6,182 nucleotides of DNA from Bacteroidales bacterium (GTDB lineage Bacteria > Bacteroidota > Bacteroidia > Bacteroidales > VadinHA17). Both the position numbers and the translations under genes were made by a program. The stretch is taken from assembly GCA_029935275.1 (NCBI GenBank), contig JAOZKQ010000131.1, positions 1 to 6,182 on the forward strand. Reading direction: 5' to 3'. Shown here one piece after another: positions 1 to 6,182 of this stretch; position 1 is the first letter of the stretch; the number at the start of each line of letters is the position of its first letter. The notes beneath the pieces are model-generated. The model had not been told where the DNA came from and did no database searches. It was given only the letters and a program-made list of their open reading frames with translations.

Positions 1-1
1 G

Positions 2-85
2 TTTAACGATGCTCCCGATAGCGATCGGGACTTCAAAGAGCAATTTTTAGAGGTTGCCATCAAAACCGGAACTGAAATTGCTTAG
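2..85 (+). CDS. Possible C-terminal end of an upstream gene (partial)
   Basis: One frame is open from the window edge to a TAG stop at 83-85 and gives about 27 residues ending in FLEVAIKTGTEIA. The other two + frames stop sooner: frame 1 at TAA 4-6 and frame 3 at TAG 48-50. The acidic-then-amphipathic composition would suit the end of a soluble protein, but the piece is too short to assign a family. The palindrome at 13-30 lies inside this frame, so the open frame may partly be read-through of a repeat element rather than conserved protein. The 5' part is outside the window. Confidence 0.35.
   Translation, partial: FNDAPDSDRDFKEQFLEVAIKTGTEIA
13..30. repeat. Perfect GC-rich palindrome, REP-like hairpin
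   Basis: TCCCGAT (13-19) and ATCGGGA (24-30) are exact reverse complements around a 4-nt AGCG loop. This is a 7-bp stem, clearly GC-richer than the surrounding DNA. There is no U-tract directly after it, so it does not look like a classical intrinsic terminator. I believe similar CCCGATAGC-type palindromes recur in Bacteroidota genomes as short extragenic repeats, but that is from memory and cannot be tested in this window, which has only this copy. Confidence 0.5.
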
Positions 86-122
86 ACAATTAGGAACTGA
101 AGCAAAACCAATATCCAATATT

Positions 123-130
123 CATTTTTG
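123..130 (+). promoter_or_regulatory. Weak candidate Bacteroidota -7 element upstream of the SRPBCC gene
   Basis: CATTTTTG matches the Bacteroidota -7 consensus TAnnTTTG at five of its six fixed positions and lies about 50 bp before the ATG at 180. No convincing TTTG-type -33 box sits at the expected distance. In AT-rich DNA a match of this quality is expected by chance fairly often, so it is only a candidate for the promoter of the three-gene cluster that follows. Confidence 0.2.
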
Positions 131-179
131 CAAAACAGGAACTATTTTGATATATTGCAGCAAATCAAATATTTAATTT

Positions 180-1193
180 ATGAAAGCATTAAAAACACTT
201 TTGTGGGTTCTTGGAATCATTGTTTTTCTTGTTTTGATTGTAGCTTTTTTACTTCCTAAAACATATACTGTAAAGCGTTCCATAGAGATAAATATTCCAG
301 TTGAGACGGCCTATTTTATTGCGTCTGACTTTGATTACAGGTCAAGGTGGGACCCCTGGCTTAGTATGGATCCGGATGCCGAAGTATCAATTATTGGGGA
401 AAGTAAAACTGTTGGATCAGGCTATACCTGGGATGGTGAGCTAATTGGATCAGGTAAATTAACTATAAAAGAACTTGATAAAAATAAAAAAATCATTTCT
501 GATCTTGAATTCTTTAATCCCAGACCGGGTAAAGCTGAGGTAATTTGGAATTTTTCAGAAAAAAATGAAAAAACATTAGCTACCTGGAGTATTATGGGTA
601 ATTTGAGTTATCCGGTTGAAAGGTTAATGGGTCTTTTTATGGATAAAATACTTGGTTCTGATCTTGAAAAGGGAATAGAAAGCTTTAAGCTATTATGTGA
701 AGAACCTGGGCTTATTCTCCTGCCAAGAACCGGCGAAATAGGTAAAAAAGAAATGCCTGGCCGTGGCGTTCTCACTATGCTAAGGGAAACAAATTTATCA
801 GAAATCGGCCTGGTACTGGGGGAATGTTATGGACAGATGATGAGCTATGCAAAAGAAAATAATGCTTCTCTTACTGGTGCCCCTTTTGCTATTTATCTGA
901 CCTACAATAGAGAAAACGGAGATATGAAGCTTATGCCCGGAATACCTGTTGGAAAAAAACTTCTATCAAAAGGAGATATTAAATATCAGGAATTTGATCC
1001 AACCAGGGTTGTTTATGCTTCTCATTTTGGTCCATATCCAACTATTTCAATTACCTATGATGCAATTGGAGAATACCTTAAAATAAATAAAATTGAAGCT
1101 GCAGGAAATCCATGGGAGGAATATGTAACCGATCCTGGCTCAGTGGATAGTGAATATTTAATTGAAACTATAGTATATTTCCCTGTAAAATAA
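180..1193 (+). CDS. Membrane-anchored SRPBCC (START-like) domain fused to GyrI-like effector-binding domain
   Basis: This 337-residue protein has three parts. Residues about 4-25 form one hydrophobic helix (LLWVLGIIVFLVLIVAF) after two lysines and serve as a membrane anchor or uncleaved signal. Residues about 29-173 resemble an SRPBCC/polyketide-cyclase-like ligand-binding fold, opening with YTVKRSIEINIPVETAY and carrying the WDPW (57-60) and YTWDG (82-86) patterns usual in this family. Residues about 185-336 resemble the GyrI-like/AraC effector-binding domain, with HFGPY at 282-286 and WEEYVTDP at 312-319 near the C-terminus. Such domains bind small, often hydrophobic or cationic molecules. 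There is no DNA-binding domain, so it is not a typical BmrR- or Rob-like regulator, and the ligand is unknown. The ATG is the first start after an in-frame TAA at 174-176. No Shine-Dalgarno is seen. It ends 17 bp before glpD and is probably co-transcribed with it. By the positive-inside rule the ligand domains would lie outside the cytoplasm, but basic residues just after the helix (K27, K32, R33) make the topology uncertain. Confidence 0.88.
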   Translation: MKALKTLLWVLGIIVFLVLIVAFLLPKTYTVKRSIEINIPVETAYFIASDFDYRSRWDPWLSMDPDAEVSIIGESKTVGSGYTWDGELIGSGKLTIKELDKNKKIISDLEFFNPRPGKAEVIWNFSEKNEKTLATWSIMGNLSYPVERLMGLFMDKILGSDLEKGIESFKLLCEEPGLILLPRTGEIGKKEMPGRGVLTMLRETNLSEIGLVLGECYGQMMSYAKENNASLTGAPFAIYLTYNRENGDMKLMPGIPVGKKLLSKGDIKYQEFDPTRVVYASHFGPYPTISITYDAIGEYLKINKIEAAGNPWEEYVTDPGSVDSEYLIETIVYFPVK

Positions 1194-1210
1194 ATTTACC
1201 TTAAAAAAAT

Positions 1211-2770
1211 ATGAATAGAAGTACAAATTTGGCAAAACTCAGCGAGGTAAAACAATGGGATGTTATTGTGATAGGAGGAGGTGCCACAGGTCTTGGAGCC
1301 GGAGTAGATGCCTGTACCAGAGGCTATAAAACAATATTATTTGAACAACATGATTTTGCAAAAGGAACCTCCAGTCGTTCTACCAAACTGGTACACGGAG
1401 GGGTACGCTATCTTGCGCAGGGTGATATATCCCTGGTGCTTGAGGCCCTGAAAGAACGGGGCTTGCTCCGCAATAATGCACCACATTTAGTCAGAAATCA
1501 GGCTTTTGTTATTCCAAACTATGAATGGTGGGATGGGCCTTTTTATACCATTGGATTAAAAGTATATGACCTGATGTCAGGGAAATTGGGGCTGGGGCCT
1601 TCAGAACATATTGACAAGGAAGAGGTAATGAAGGCCATACCCAATCTTAAAACTGAAGGCTTAAAAGGAGGAACTATATATTATGATGGACAATTTGATG
1701 ATTCAAGGTTAGCCATTAACCTGGCACAAACCATGAATGAAAACGGAGGAACCCCCCTGAACTATATGAAAGTTGTTTCCCTGCTTAAATCGGAGAAGGA
1801 CCTGATTACCGGAGTTAAAGTCCTGGACGAAGAAACGGGCATTGAATATGATGTTATGGCCAAGGTAGTGGTAAATGCTACCGGGGTTTTTGCTGACTCC
1901 ATTTTTAAGATGGATAATCCTGATGCTAAAAAAACAATTGTTCCTTCACAGGGAGTCCACATTATTCTTGATAAGAAATTTTTGAAAGGTGATTCAGCAA
2001 TTATGATCCCTAAAACATCCGATGGGAGGGTGCTATTTGCCGTACCCTGGCACAATAAGGTAGTTGTTGGAACTACTGATACCCTGGTTGATCATATTGA
2101 GCTTGAACCAAGGGCCCTGCAGGAAGAAATTGATTTTATCTTAGAAACTGCAGCTGAATACCTGAGCGCAGTTCCTGAAAAGGAAGATGTCTTAAGTGTT
2201 TTTGCCGGCTTAAGGCCATTGGCAGCACCAGAAGGACCTGATGAAGATACCAAAGAAATTTCCAGAAATCATAAGATCATTGTTTCTTTGTCGGGTTTGG
2301 TTACAATAATAGGTGGCAAGTGGACAACCTATCGTCGTATGGGTGAAGATGTGATAGATAAGGCTTTACTTATAGGTGGTTTAGCTGATGAAAAATCGGT
2401 TACTGAAAAAATGCCAATTCATGGTTTTGTGAAAAATTTTGATATGCATGATCACCTGCATTATTATGGTTCCGATGCGGTTTATATTAGAGAGCTAATG
2501 GTGAAACACAGGGAACTTAGCAATTTGCTTATTGAAAATTTTAGCTATGTTAAAGCTGAAGTTATCTGGGCTGTAAGGGTTGAAATGGCAAGAACAGTTG
2601 AGGATTTTCTTGCCAGAAGGATTCGTCTCCTGCTGCTGGATGCAAGGTCCAGCATAAAAGCAGCACCCGTTGTGGCTGAGCTTATGGCCCTGGAGTTGAA
2701 CAAAGATGAAAAATGGGTCAGGGAGCAAACTGACCAATATATTAAGCTGGCTAAAGAATATATGCTTTGA
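1211..2770 (+). CDS. glpD: FAD-dependent glycerol-3-phosphate dehydrogenase (aerobic GlpD type)
   Basis: This 519-residue enzyme oxidises sn-glycerol-3-phosphate to dihydroxyacetone phosphate and passes the electrons through FAD to the quinone pool at the inner face of the cytoplasmic membrane. It links glycerol and phospholipid catabolism to respiration and glycolysis. The N-terminal Rossmann motif is clear (IGGGATG at 21-27, with E45 at the end of the second strand as the likely FAD-ribose ligand). It is followed by the family hallmark GTSSRSTKLVHGGVRYL at 52-68. The second family signature, GGKWTTYR, is at 368-375. The rest to the C-terminus fits the helical DAO_C domain. The length is close to E. 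coli GlpD (about 500 residues), and the cysteine-rich iron-sulphur tail of anaerobic GlpA is absent, so GlpD is the better name. The ATG at 1211 is the first start after an in-frame TAA at 1202-1204 and follows a run of A residues rather than a Shine-Dalgarno. No glpK or glpF is next to it. All core motifs are intact. Confidence 0.96.
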   Translation: MNRSTNLAKLSEVKQWDVIVIGGGATGLGAGVDACTRGYKTILFEQHDFAKGTSSRSTKLVHGGVRYLAQGDISLVLEALKERGLLRNNAPHLVRNQAFVIPNYEWWDGPFYTIGLKVYDLMSGKLGLGPSEHIDKEEVMKAIPNLKTEGLKGGTIYYDGQFDDSRLAINLAQTMNENGGTPLNYMKVVSLLKSEKDLITGVKVLDEETGIEYDVMAKVVVNATGVFADSIFKMDNPDAKKTIVPSQGVHIILDKKFLKGDSAIMIPKTSDGRVLFAVPWHNKVVVGTTDTLVDHIELEPRALQEEIDFILETAAEYLSAVPEKEDVLSVFAGLRPLAAPEGPDEDTKEISRNHKIIVSLSGLVTIIGGKWTTYRRMGEDVIDKALLIGGLADEKSVTEKMPIHGFVKNFDMHDHLHYYGSDAVYIRELMVKHRELSNLLIENFSYVKAEVIWAVRVEMARTVEDFLARRIRLLLLDARSSIKAAPVVAELMALELNKDEKWVREQTDQYIKLAKEYML

Positions 2771-2796
2771 TGTAGTTTATAACCATATTGGCAAAA

Positions 2797-3603
2797 ATGA
2801 CAAAAAAACCAAAACCTAAATCAAGGCAATCAATTACCCACCGGGAAGATGAATTGTTTCAGAGCTTGCAGTATGCCTCTCTGATTCAGGCTGCTTTACT
2901 TCCTCCGTCAAAACAAATTAACCGGATATTTCCTTCTCACTTCATTGTTTATATGCCAAAAGATATTGTTAGCGGGGATTTCTACTGGATAACAAGGAAG
3001 GGTGATTGGATTTATTTTGCAGCGGCAGATTGTACAGGCCATGGTGTTCCTGGAGCCCTGATGAGTATTCTTGGGATTACTTTTCTAAATGAGATACTAT
3101 CATCAAAAAGTTTTCTTTTACCCAACAGGGTATTGAATATGCTAAGAGAAAAAATTATGAAAGCCCTGCATCAAACCGGTGAACGCGACCACTCAAAAGA
3201 TGGTATGGATATTAGCCTTTGTGCTTTTAATCCCCAAACGAAGATACTTCATTTTTCCGGGGCAAATAATCCTTTATATTATTTCAGAAAGGATGCACTG
3301 CACATTATTAAGGGGGACAGGATGCCTATTGGTATTAGTGGAAATGAAGAAAGGTCTTTTACGAACCACAGGCTTCAGTTAAAAGAAAAGGATATGTTAT
3401 ACATTTTTTCGGATGGTTATGCTGATCAGTTTGGGGGTTCAGATGGAAAAAAATTAAAAGTGAACCGTTTCAAGGAACTTTTGACATTGTATCATACAAG
3501 GGATTTGAAGGTACAAAAAGAGGCCTTGCTAAATGAATTAATCGATTGGATGGATGATTATGAACAGGTGGACGATATCCTGATCATGGGGTTCAGGGTT
3601 TGA
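2797..3603 (+). CDS. Stand-alone SpoIIE-type PP2C serine/threonine phosphatase
   Basis: This 268-residue protein matches the SpoIIE/RsbU branch of metal-dependent PP2C phosphatases, which dephosphorylate serine or threonine on partner proteins, classically anti-sigma-factor antagonists. Residues about 17-37 hold the helix that usually precedes the domain (ELFQSLQYASLIQAALLPP). The acidic residues expected to bind Mn/Mg are present: D61 in SGDFYW, D78 in ADCTGHGVPGA (77-87), D206 in SDGYADQ (205-211), and D259/D260 in DDIL near the end. It therefore looks catalytically competent. Related Bacteroidota proteins usually carry large N-terminal sensors (PAS, GAF, TPR or membrane modules). This one has only about 16 lysine/arginine-rich residues, so any signal must come from a partner. 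Translation is placed at ATG 2797. An in-frame TTG at 2788 would add three residues, and the nearest in-frame stop upstream is TAG 2773-2775. It starts 26 bp after glpD and is probably in the same transcript. Its substrate cannot be inferred. Confidence 0.92.
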   Translation: MTKKPKPKSRQSITHREDELFQSLQYASLIQAALLPPSKQINRIFPSHFIVYMPKDIVSGDFYWITRKGDWIYFAAADCTGHGVPGALMSILGITFLNEILSSKSFLLPNRVLNMLREKIMKALHQTGERDHSKDGMDISLCAFNPQTKILHFSGANNPLYYFRKDALHIIKGDRMPIGISGNEERSFTNHRLQLKEKDMLYIFSDGYADQFGGSDGKKLKVNRFKELLTLYHTRDLKVQKEALLNELIDWMDDYEQVDDILIMGFRV

Positions 3604-3694
3604 TTTAACTGAGTATCTTCCTTAATAGGGTATGTTATTTGGGGCTTTCGGTAAAAATATAAACTAATTTAATGGATTAATTTATACTTTTTTG

Positions 3695-3702
3695 TACCTT
3701 GG
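3695..3702 (+). promoter_or_regulatory. Candidate Bacteroidota -7 promoter element in the 190-bp gap before the ATPase gene
   Basis: TACCTTGG, within TTTGTACCTTGG, matches TAnnTTTG at five of six fixed positions and resembles the commonly seen Bacteroidota form TACCTTTG. It sits about 100 bp before the GTG at 3794. The -33 region is poor, with only TGG at 3673-3675 near the right spacing. The whole gap 3604-3793 is AT-rich. It holds a short AT-only palindrome (TTAATGGATTAA, 3669-3680) and no GC-rich hairpin plus T-run that would qualify as a terminator for the upstream genes. A 16-codon hydrophobic reading frame follows at 3716-3766. The gap and this element suggest the ATPase has its own promoter. 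Confidence 0.3.
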
Positions 3703-3793
3703 TTAACTTATTTATATGATTGCCCTGTTTGCATCAATTGTAATGTGTTTTTTTATGACAGTTTGATTTGTAAATTTTATAAAGTACTTAATA

Positions 3794-6124
3794 GTGGAAC
3801 TGGTTAGTTTTAGAATCTATAATTATCGCTCCATAGTTGATACCGGATGGTGCGAATTATCCTCCGATAATATTACCGGTATTATTGGGCAAAATGAATC
3901 CGGAAAAACCTCTATTCTGGAGGCCCTTTATAGTTTTTATTCAGGAATAGTTAATGAGGATATTGTTCGCAGTGATCTGTCTAACCCAAAAGTTAGTTGT
4001 ACTTTCGAAATTCAGCCTGAGACTTTTGAACAGGTATTGATAGCTAAAAACTTACCTGAGGGATTACTGAATTATGTGAGAACTTCACATAGCTTTACCC
4101 TTACCCGCTCATGGGATGATCATTTGGAACCCTCGATTTATCTTGATGGAGTTGAAATTTCAGGTTTTTATAGCAGATATGAGCAAAACCTGAAGGAAAG
4201 AGAAGCTGAAATGCAAAAGCGGATAAATGAGTATATAACAAAAAAAGAAGAGATTGTAAAGGAAGCCGAAAATGCAGAGGATCAATTAAGGGAAGAAGCC
4301 AGAAATCTTGAAAATGCCAGTGACCTTCTTAATGATGCTAAAAAGGAATATAAATTACTTAAGAAAACACCAAACGGCAAATATGCTGAAGAAAAATTAG
4401 AAGATGCTCAAAAATTATTTGAGGAAACAAGAAGGATCTGTGAAATTGCCGATCAGGAATTTGATATAAAACGCCAGAAAGCAGATGAAGCCTTGTATCA
4501 TGCACGCATTGTTGATGATAGTGTTAAAGCAACTTTTTCTTTTGCAGAAATAGAGGAAAAACTTCGAAAATCATTTATTGCTTTACATGAGATACAGAAA
4601 GCCTTTGATAATGCTAAAAAGGAAAAAGAGCGCAGGGGATTTCAAAATGAAATGGAGCATCTTAATAAGGAATACATTCAAATAGCCAAGGAATACGAAC
4701 ATTATAAAAAAAGGGCTATTGTTAAGAAGCATCTTGCTTTTAAATTCATTTCGGGTAAGAGCCTTGCATTGGCTGAAAAGGAAGTAATGAAAGAAAAACC
4801 CGAGATTGAAACCTATTTTTCAAAGGAGGAAGCAGGATATATCTTATATGAATTGATACCTGAATTTGTGTTTTTTGAAGATTTCAGCAGCTTACTCCCT
4901 AATAGAATTGACCTTGAGGAAATTATGAAAGTTGACAGCCAATCTGAAGGATTGAGGGCTGCCCGCAATTATTTATCTATATCAGGGCTTACGCCCGATT
5001 TTTTTAATGAGACAAGTAGCCGGATTTTAAAACAAAAAATTGAAAAATTAAATAAGGAGGTTACACTTGACTTTCATGATTTCTGGAAACAAAATATTGG
5101 AAAAGAAAATAAGATTAGTATAAACTTTGAGCTGGAACATTATGATAATTCTGACCCGGACAAGGTTGGGCAACCTTATCTGGAGTTCTGGATAAAAGAC
5201 AAGTTTGATCGTTTGTATCCAAAGCAAAGAAGCCGGGGTGTCCGCTGGTTTCTTTCCTTTTACCTTGAGTTGAAATCTTCTTCTTTAGGGAGAGATGAAC
5301 GAAGTAGAATTATGCTTATCGATGAGCCAGGATTGAGTCTTCATGCACGTGCACAGGAAGATGTTCTTAAGGTATTTGAACATTTAAAAGACAAAGTCCA
5401 GATCATATATTCCACGCACTCATCACATTTAATTGACATTAGAAAGCTTTATCGTTTACTGGCAGTTCAAAGAGCTATAGAAAATGATGAATCAAGTGAG
5501 ACTAAAGTTTACAATGCCCGGTCGCTGGCTTTTGCCTCTGCTGATACATTATCCCCGGTTTATACATTAATAGGAACTAGCCTCAATGAGCAGCAGTTCG
5601 TCCATAAAAATAATAATTTAATTCTGGAAGATATCACTACCTATTATTACTTGACAGCATTCAGGAAATTGATTGATTATAAAAATGAAATTTTCTTTCT
5701 GCCGGCATCAAATGTTTCCAATATTACTACCATGGTAAATATTTTATTAGGTTGGGGACTTGATTTTATGGTGCTTACCGGAAATCGTACTGAGGGAAAG
5801 AACGTTCATAAAGAATTGAAAACATCTTTATATCTGAATGATGAAAAGGCATCCCGGGAGCATCTGATTCATATGGATAATTTTGCAACTATCGAAGATC
5901 TTTTTTCTACACTGGATTTTAAAAAATATATCTTGCATAAACGAATTGGAATTCCTGAGTCTAATTCGGATTATATTGAGGAAAATAACCTTATGCGGCC
6001 CTTGCTTGCTTCCGGCTTTATGGATTTTATTGAAGAGAACGACTTACAATTCGATGCTTTTGATGAAGAAACTCAGGAGAATTTTGAAAACCTGTTTAAA
6101 ATTCTGGGAAGAGGATTGAAATAA
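3794..6124 (+). CDS. OLD-like ABC ATPase with long central coiled coil and degenerate TOPRIM-like C-terminus
   Basis: This 776-residue protein is built like OLD/RecF/SMC-type ATPases. The N-terminal lobe begins MELVSFRIYNYRSI and has Walker A GQNESGKT at 32-39. Residues about 128-312 are rich in E, K, Q, A and L and almost free of proline, as in a long antiparallel coiled coil. The C-terminal ATPase lobe follows, with the ABC-signature-like RSRG at 479-482, Walker B MLIDE at 507-511 leading into PGLSLHARAQ, and the switch histidine in STH at 540-542. The ATPase set is complete. The rest aligns by eye with the TOPRIM nuclease domain of OLD proteins: LILEDITTYYYL at 609-620 against a typical LVEGxxDyyyL, then VLTGNRTEG at 660-668 against vLxDnDxxG, then TIEDLF at 699-704. 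E612 is kept, but both aspartates of the DxD motif are replaced by G663 and R665. It may thus be an ATPase or DNA-binding protein without nuclease activity. GTG at 3794 is chosen because the family N-terminus starts right there and an in-frame TGA lies at 3764-3766. No partner gene is visible upstream. A role in repair or phage defence is possible but not shown. Confidence 0.88.
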   Translation: MELVSFRIYNYRSIVDTGWCELSSDNITGIIGQNESGKTSILEALYSFYSGIVNEDIVRSDLSNPKVSCTFEIQPETFEQVLIAKNLPEGLLNYVRTSHSFTLTRSWDDHLEPSIYLDGVEISGFYSRYEQNLKEREAEMQKRINEYITKKEEIVKEAENAEDQLREEARNLENASDLLNDAKKEYKLLKKTPNGKYAEEKLEDAQKLFEETRRICEIADQEFDIKRQKADEALYHARIVDDSVKATFSFAEIEEKLRKSFIALHEIQKAFDNAKKEKERRGFQNEMEHLNKEYIQIAKEYEHYKKRAIVKKHLAFKFISGKSLALAEKEVMKEKPEIETYFSKEEAGYILYELIPEFVFFEDFSSLLPNRIDLEEIMKVDSQSEGLRAARNYLSISGLTPDFFNETSSRILKQKIEKLNKEVTLDFHDFWKQNIGKENKISINFELEHYDNSDPDKVGQPYLEFWIKDKFDRLYPKQRSRGVRWFLSFYLELKSSSLGRDERSRIMLIDEPGLSLHARAQEDVLKVFEHLKDKVQIIYSTHSSHLIDIRKLYRLLAVQRAIENDESSETKVYNARSLAFASADTLSPVYTLIGTSLNEQQFVHKNNNLILEDITTYYYLTAFRKLIDYKNEIFFLPASNVSNITTMVNILLGWGLDFMVLTGNRTEGKNVHKELKTSLYLNDEKASREHLIHMDNFATIEDLFSTLDFKKYILHKRIGIPESNSDYIEENNLMRPLLASGFMDFIEENDLQFDAFDEETQENFENLFKILGRGLK

Positions 6125-6135
6125 GCTCTAAAGCA

Positions 6136-6182
6136 ATGTTTAGGATCAGGCCTTTTACTTCTACAGCGACTTCAACTTATGA
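6136..6182 (+). CDS. Possible start of a downstream gene (partial)
   Basis: An ATG at 6136, 11 bp after the ATPase stop, opens a frame that reads MFRIRPFTSTATSTY and stays open to the window edge. The xxIRPFT beginning is reminiscent of GNAT acetyltransferase N-termini, but 15 residues cannot establish a family. On the opposite strand all frames contain stops here, one of which (TAG reading leftward, complement of 6161-6163) could equally end a convergent gene. If the + strand gene is real, its spacing would make it a likely transcriptional partner of the ATPase. Confidence 0.25.
   Translation, partial: MFRIRPFTSTATSTY

Noticed and set aside
1762..2055. Open frame of 97 codons on the - strand inside glpD
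   Set aside because: It lies wholly antisense to a strongly supported glpD and its serine/threonine-rich translation resembles no recognisable protein; it is a shadow of the coding strand.
2495..2737. Open frame of 80 codons on the - strand at the 3' end of glpD
   Set aside because: It is antisense to the conserved GlpD C-terminal region, with no domain or start signal of its own.
3179..3382. Alternative + frame of 67 codons inside the phosphatase gene
   Set aside because: It overlaps the phosphatase catalytic region, including residues around DGMDIS, and has no motif of its own.
3669..3680. AT-only palindrome TTAATGGATTAA considered as a terminator for the glpD-phosphatase cluster
   Set aside because: Five A/T pairs around a 2-nt loop would not form a stable hairpin.
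5162..5177. Inverted repeat AAGGTTG-GG-CAACCTT
   Set aside because: It lies deep within the ATPase coding region encoding DKVGQPYL, has a 2-nt spacer (or 6-bp stem with 4-nt loop), and no T-run; probably chance.
5883..6119. Alternative + frame of 78 codons at the end of the ATPase gene
   Set aside because: It is an out-of-frame shadow over the TIEDLF region; the main frame carries the recognisable motif.
1..6182. Search by eye for CRISPR-like spaced repeats, tRNA/rRNA segments, transposase or integrase motifs and insertion-sequence ends
   Set aside because: None was seen; the window is almost entirely filled by four coding genes.

Overview
The window looks like chromosomal DNA of a member of the Bacteroidota. 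The evidence is AT-rich sequence, starts preceded by A/T-rich tracts without Shine-Dalgarno motifs, protein families with Bacteroidota-style sequence (an SRPBCC domain fused to a GyrI-like domain, and a SpoIIE-type phosphatase with an 'ADCTGHGVPGA' motif), and a TAnnTTTG-like promoter candidate. Genus and species cannot be told from the sequence. All convincing genes lie on the + strand.

Layout. Positions 2-85 read open as the possible C-terminal tail of an upstream gene, with a perfect 7-bp-stem palindrome inside it. A 94-bp gap follows. Three closely spaced genes come next, with 17- and 26-bp gaps, and are probably co-transcribed: a membrane-anchored SRPBCC + GyrI-like protein (180-1193), an FAD-dependent glycerol-3-phosphate dehydrogenase GlpD (1211-2770), and a compact SpoIIE/PP2C-type serine/threonine phosphatase (2797-3603). 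A 190-bp AT-rich intergenic region with a candidate promoter (3604-3793) separates these from a large ABC/OLD-like ATPase (3794-6124). The ATPase has a long central coiled coil and a C-terminal region that resembles an OLD-family TOPRIM domain whose acidic metal-binding residues are mostly replaced. The last 47 bases may be the start of another gene.

How the genes relate. GlpD feeds electrons from glycerol-3-phosphate into the respiratory quinone pool. The phosphatase is a signalling output module without a sensor of its own. The SRPBCC/GyrI protein probably binds a small hydrophobic ligand, but nothing here identifies it. No metabolic link among the three is proven beyond their spacing. The ATPase seems to be a separate transcription unit. 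It is the most unusual gene here and could belong to the broad group of OLD/RecF/SMC-like ATPases used in DNA repair or phage defence. No transposase, integrase, tRNA, CRISPR array or recognisable defence partner is visible next to it.
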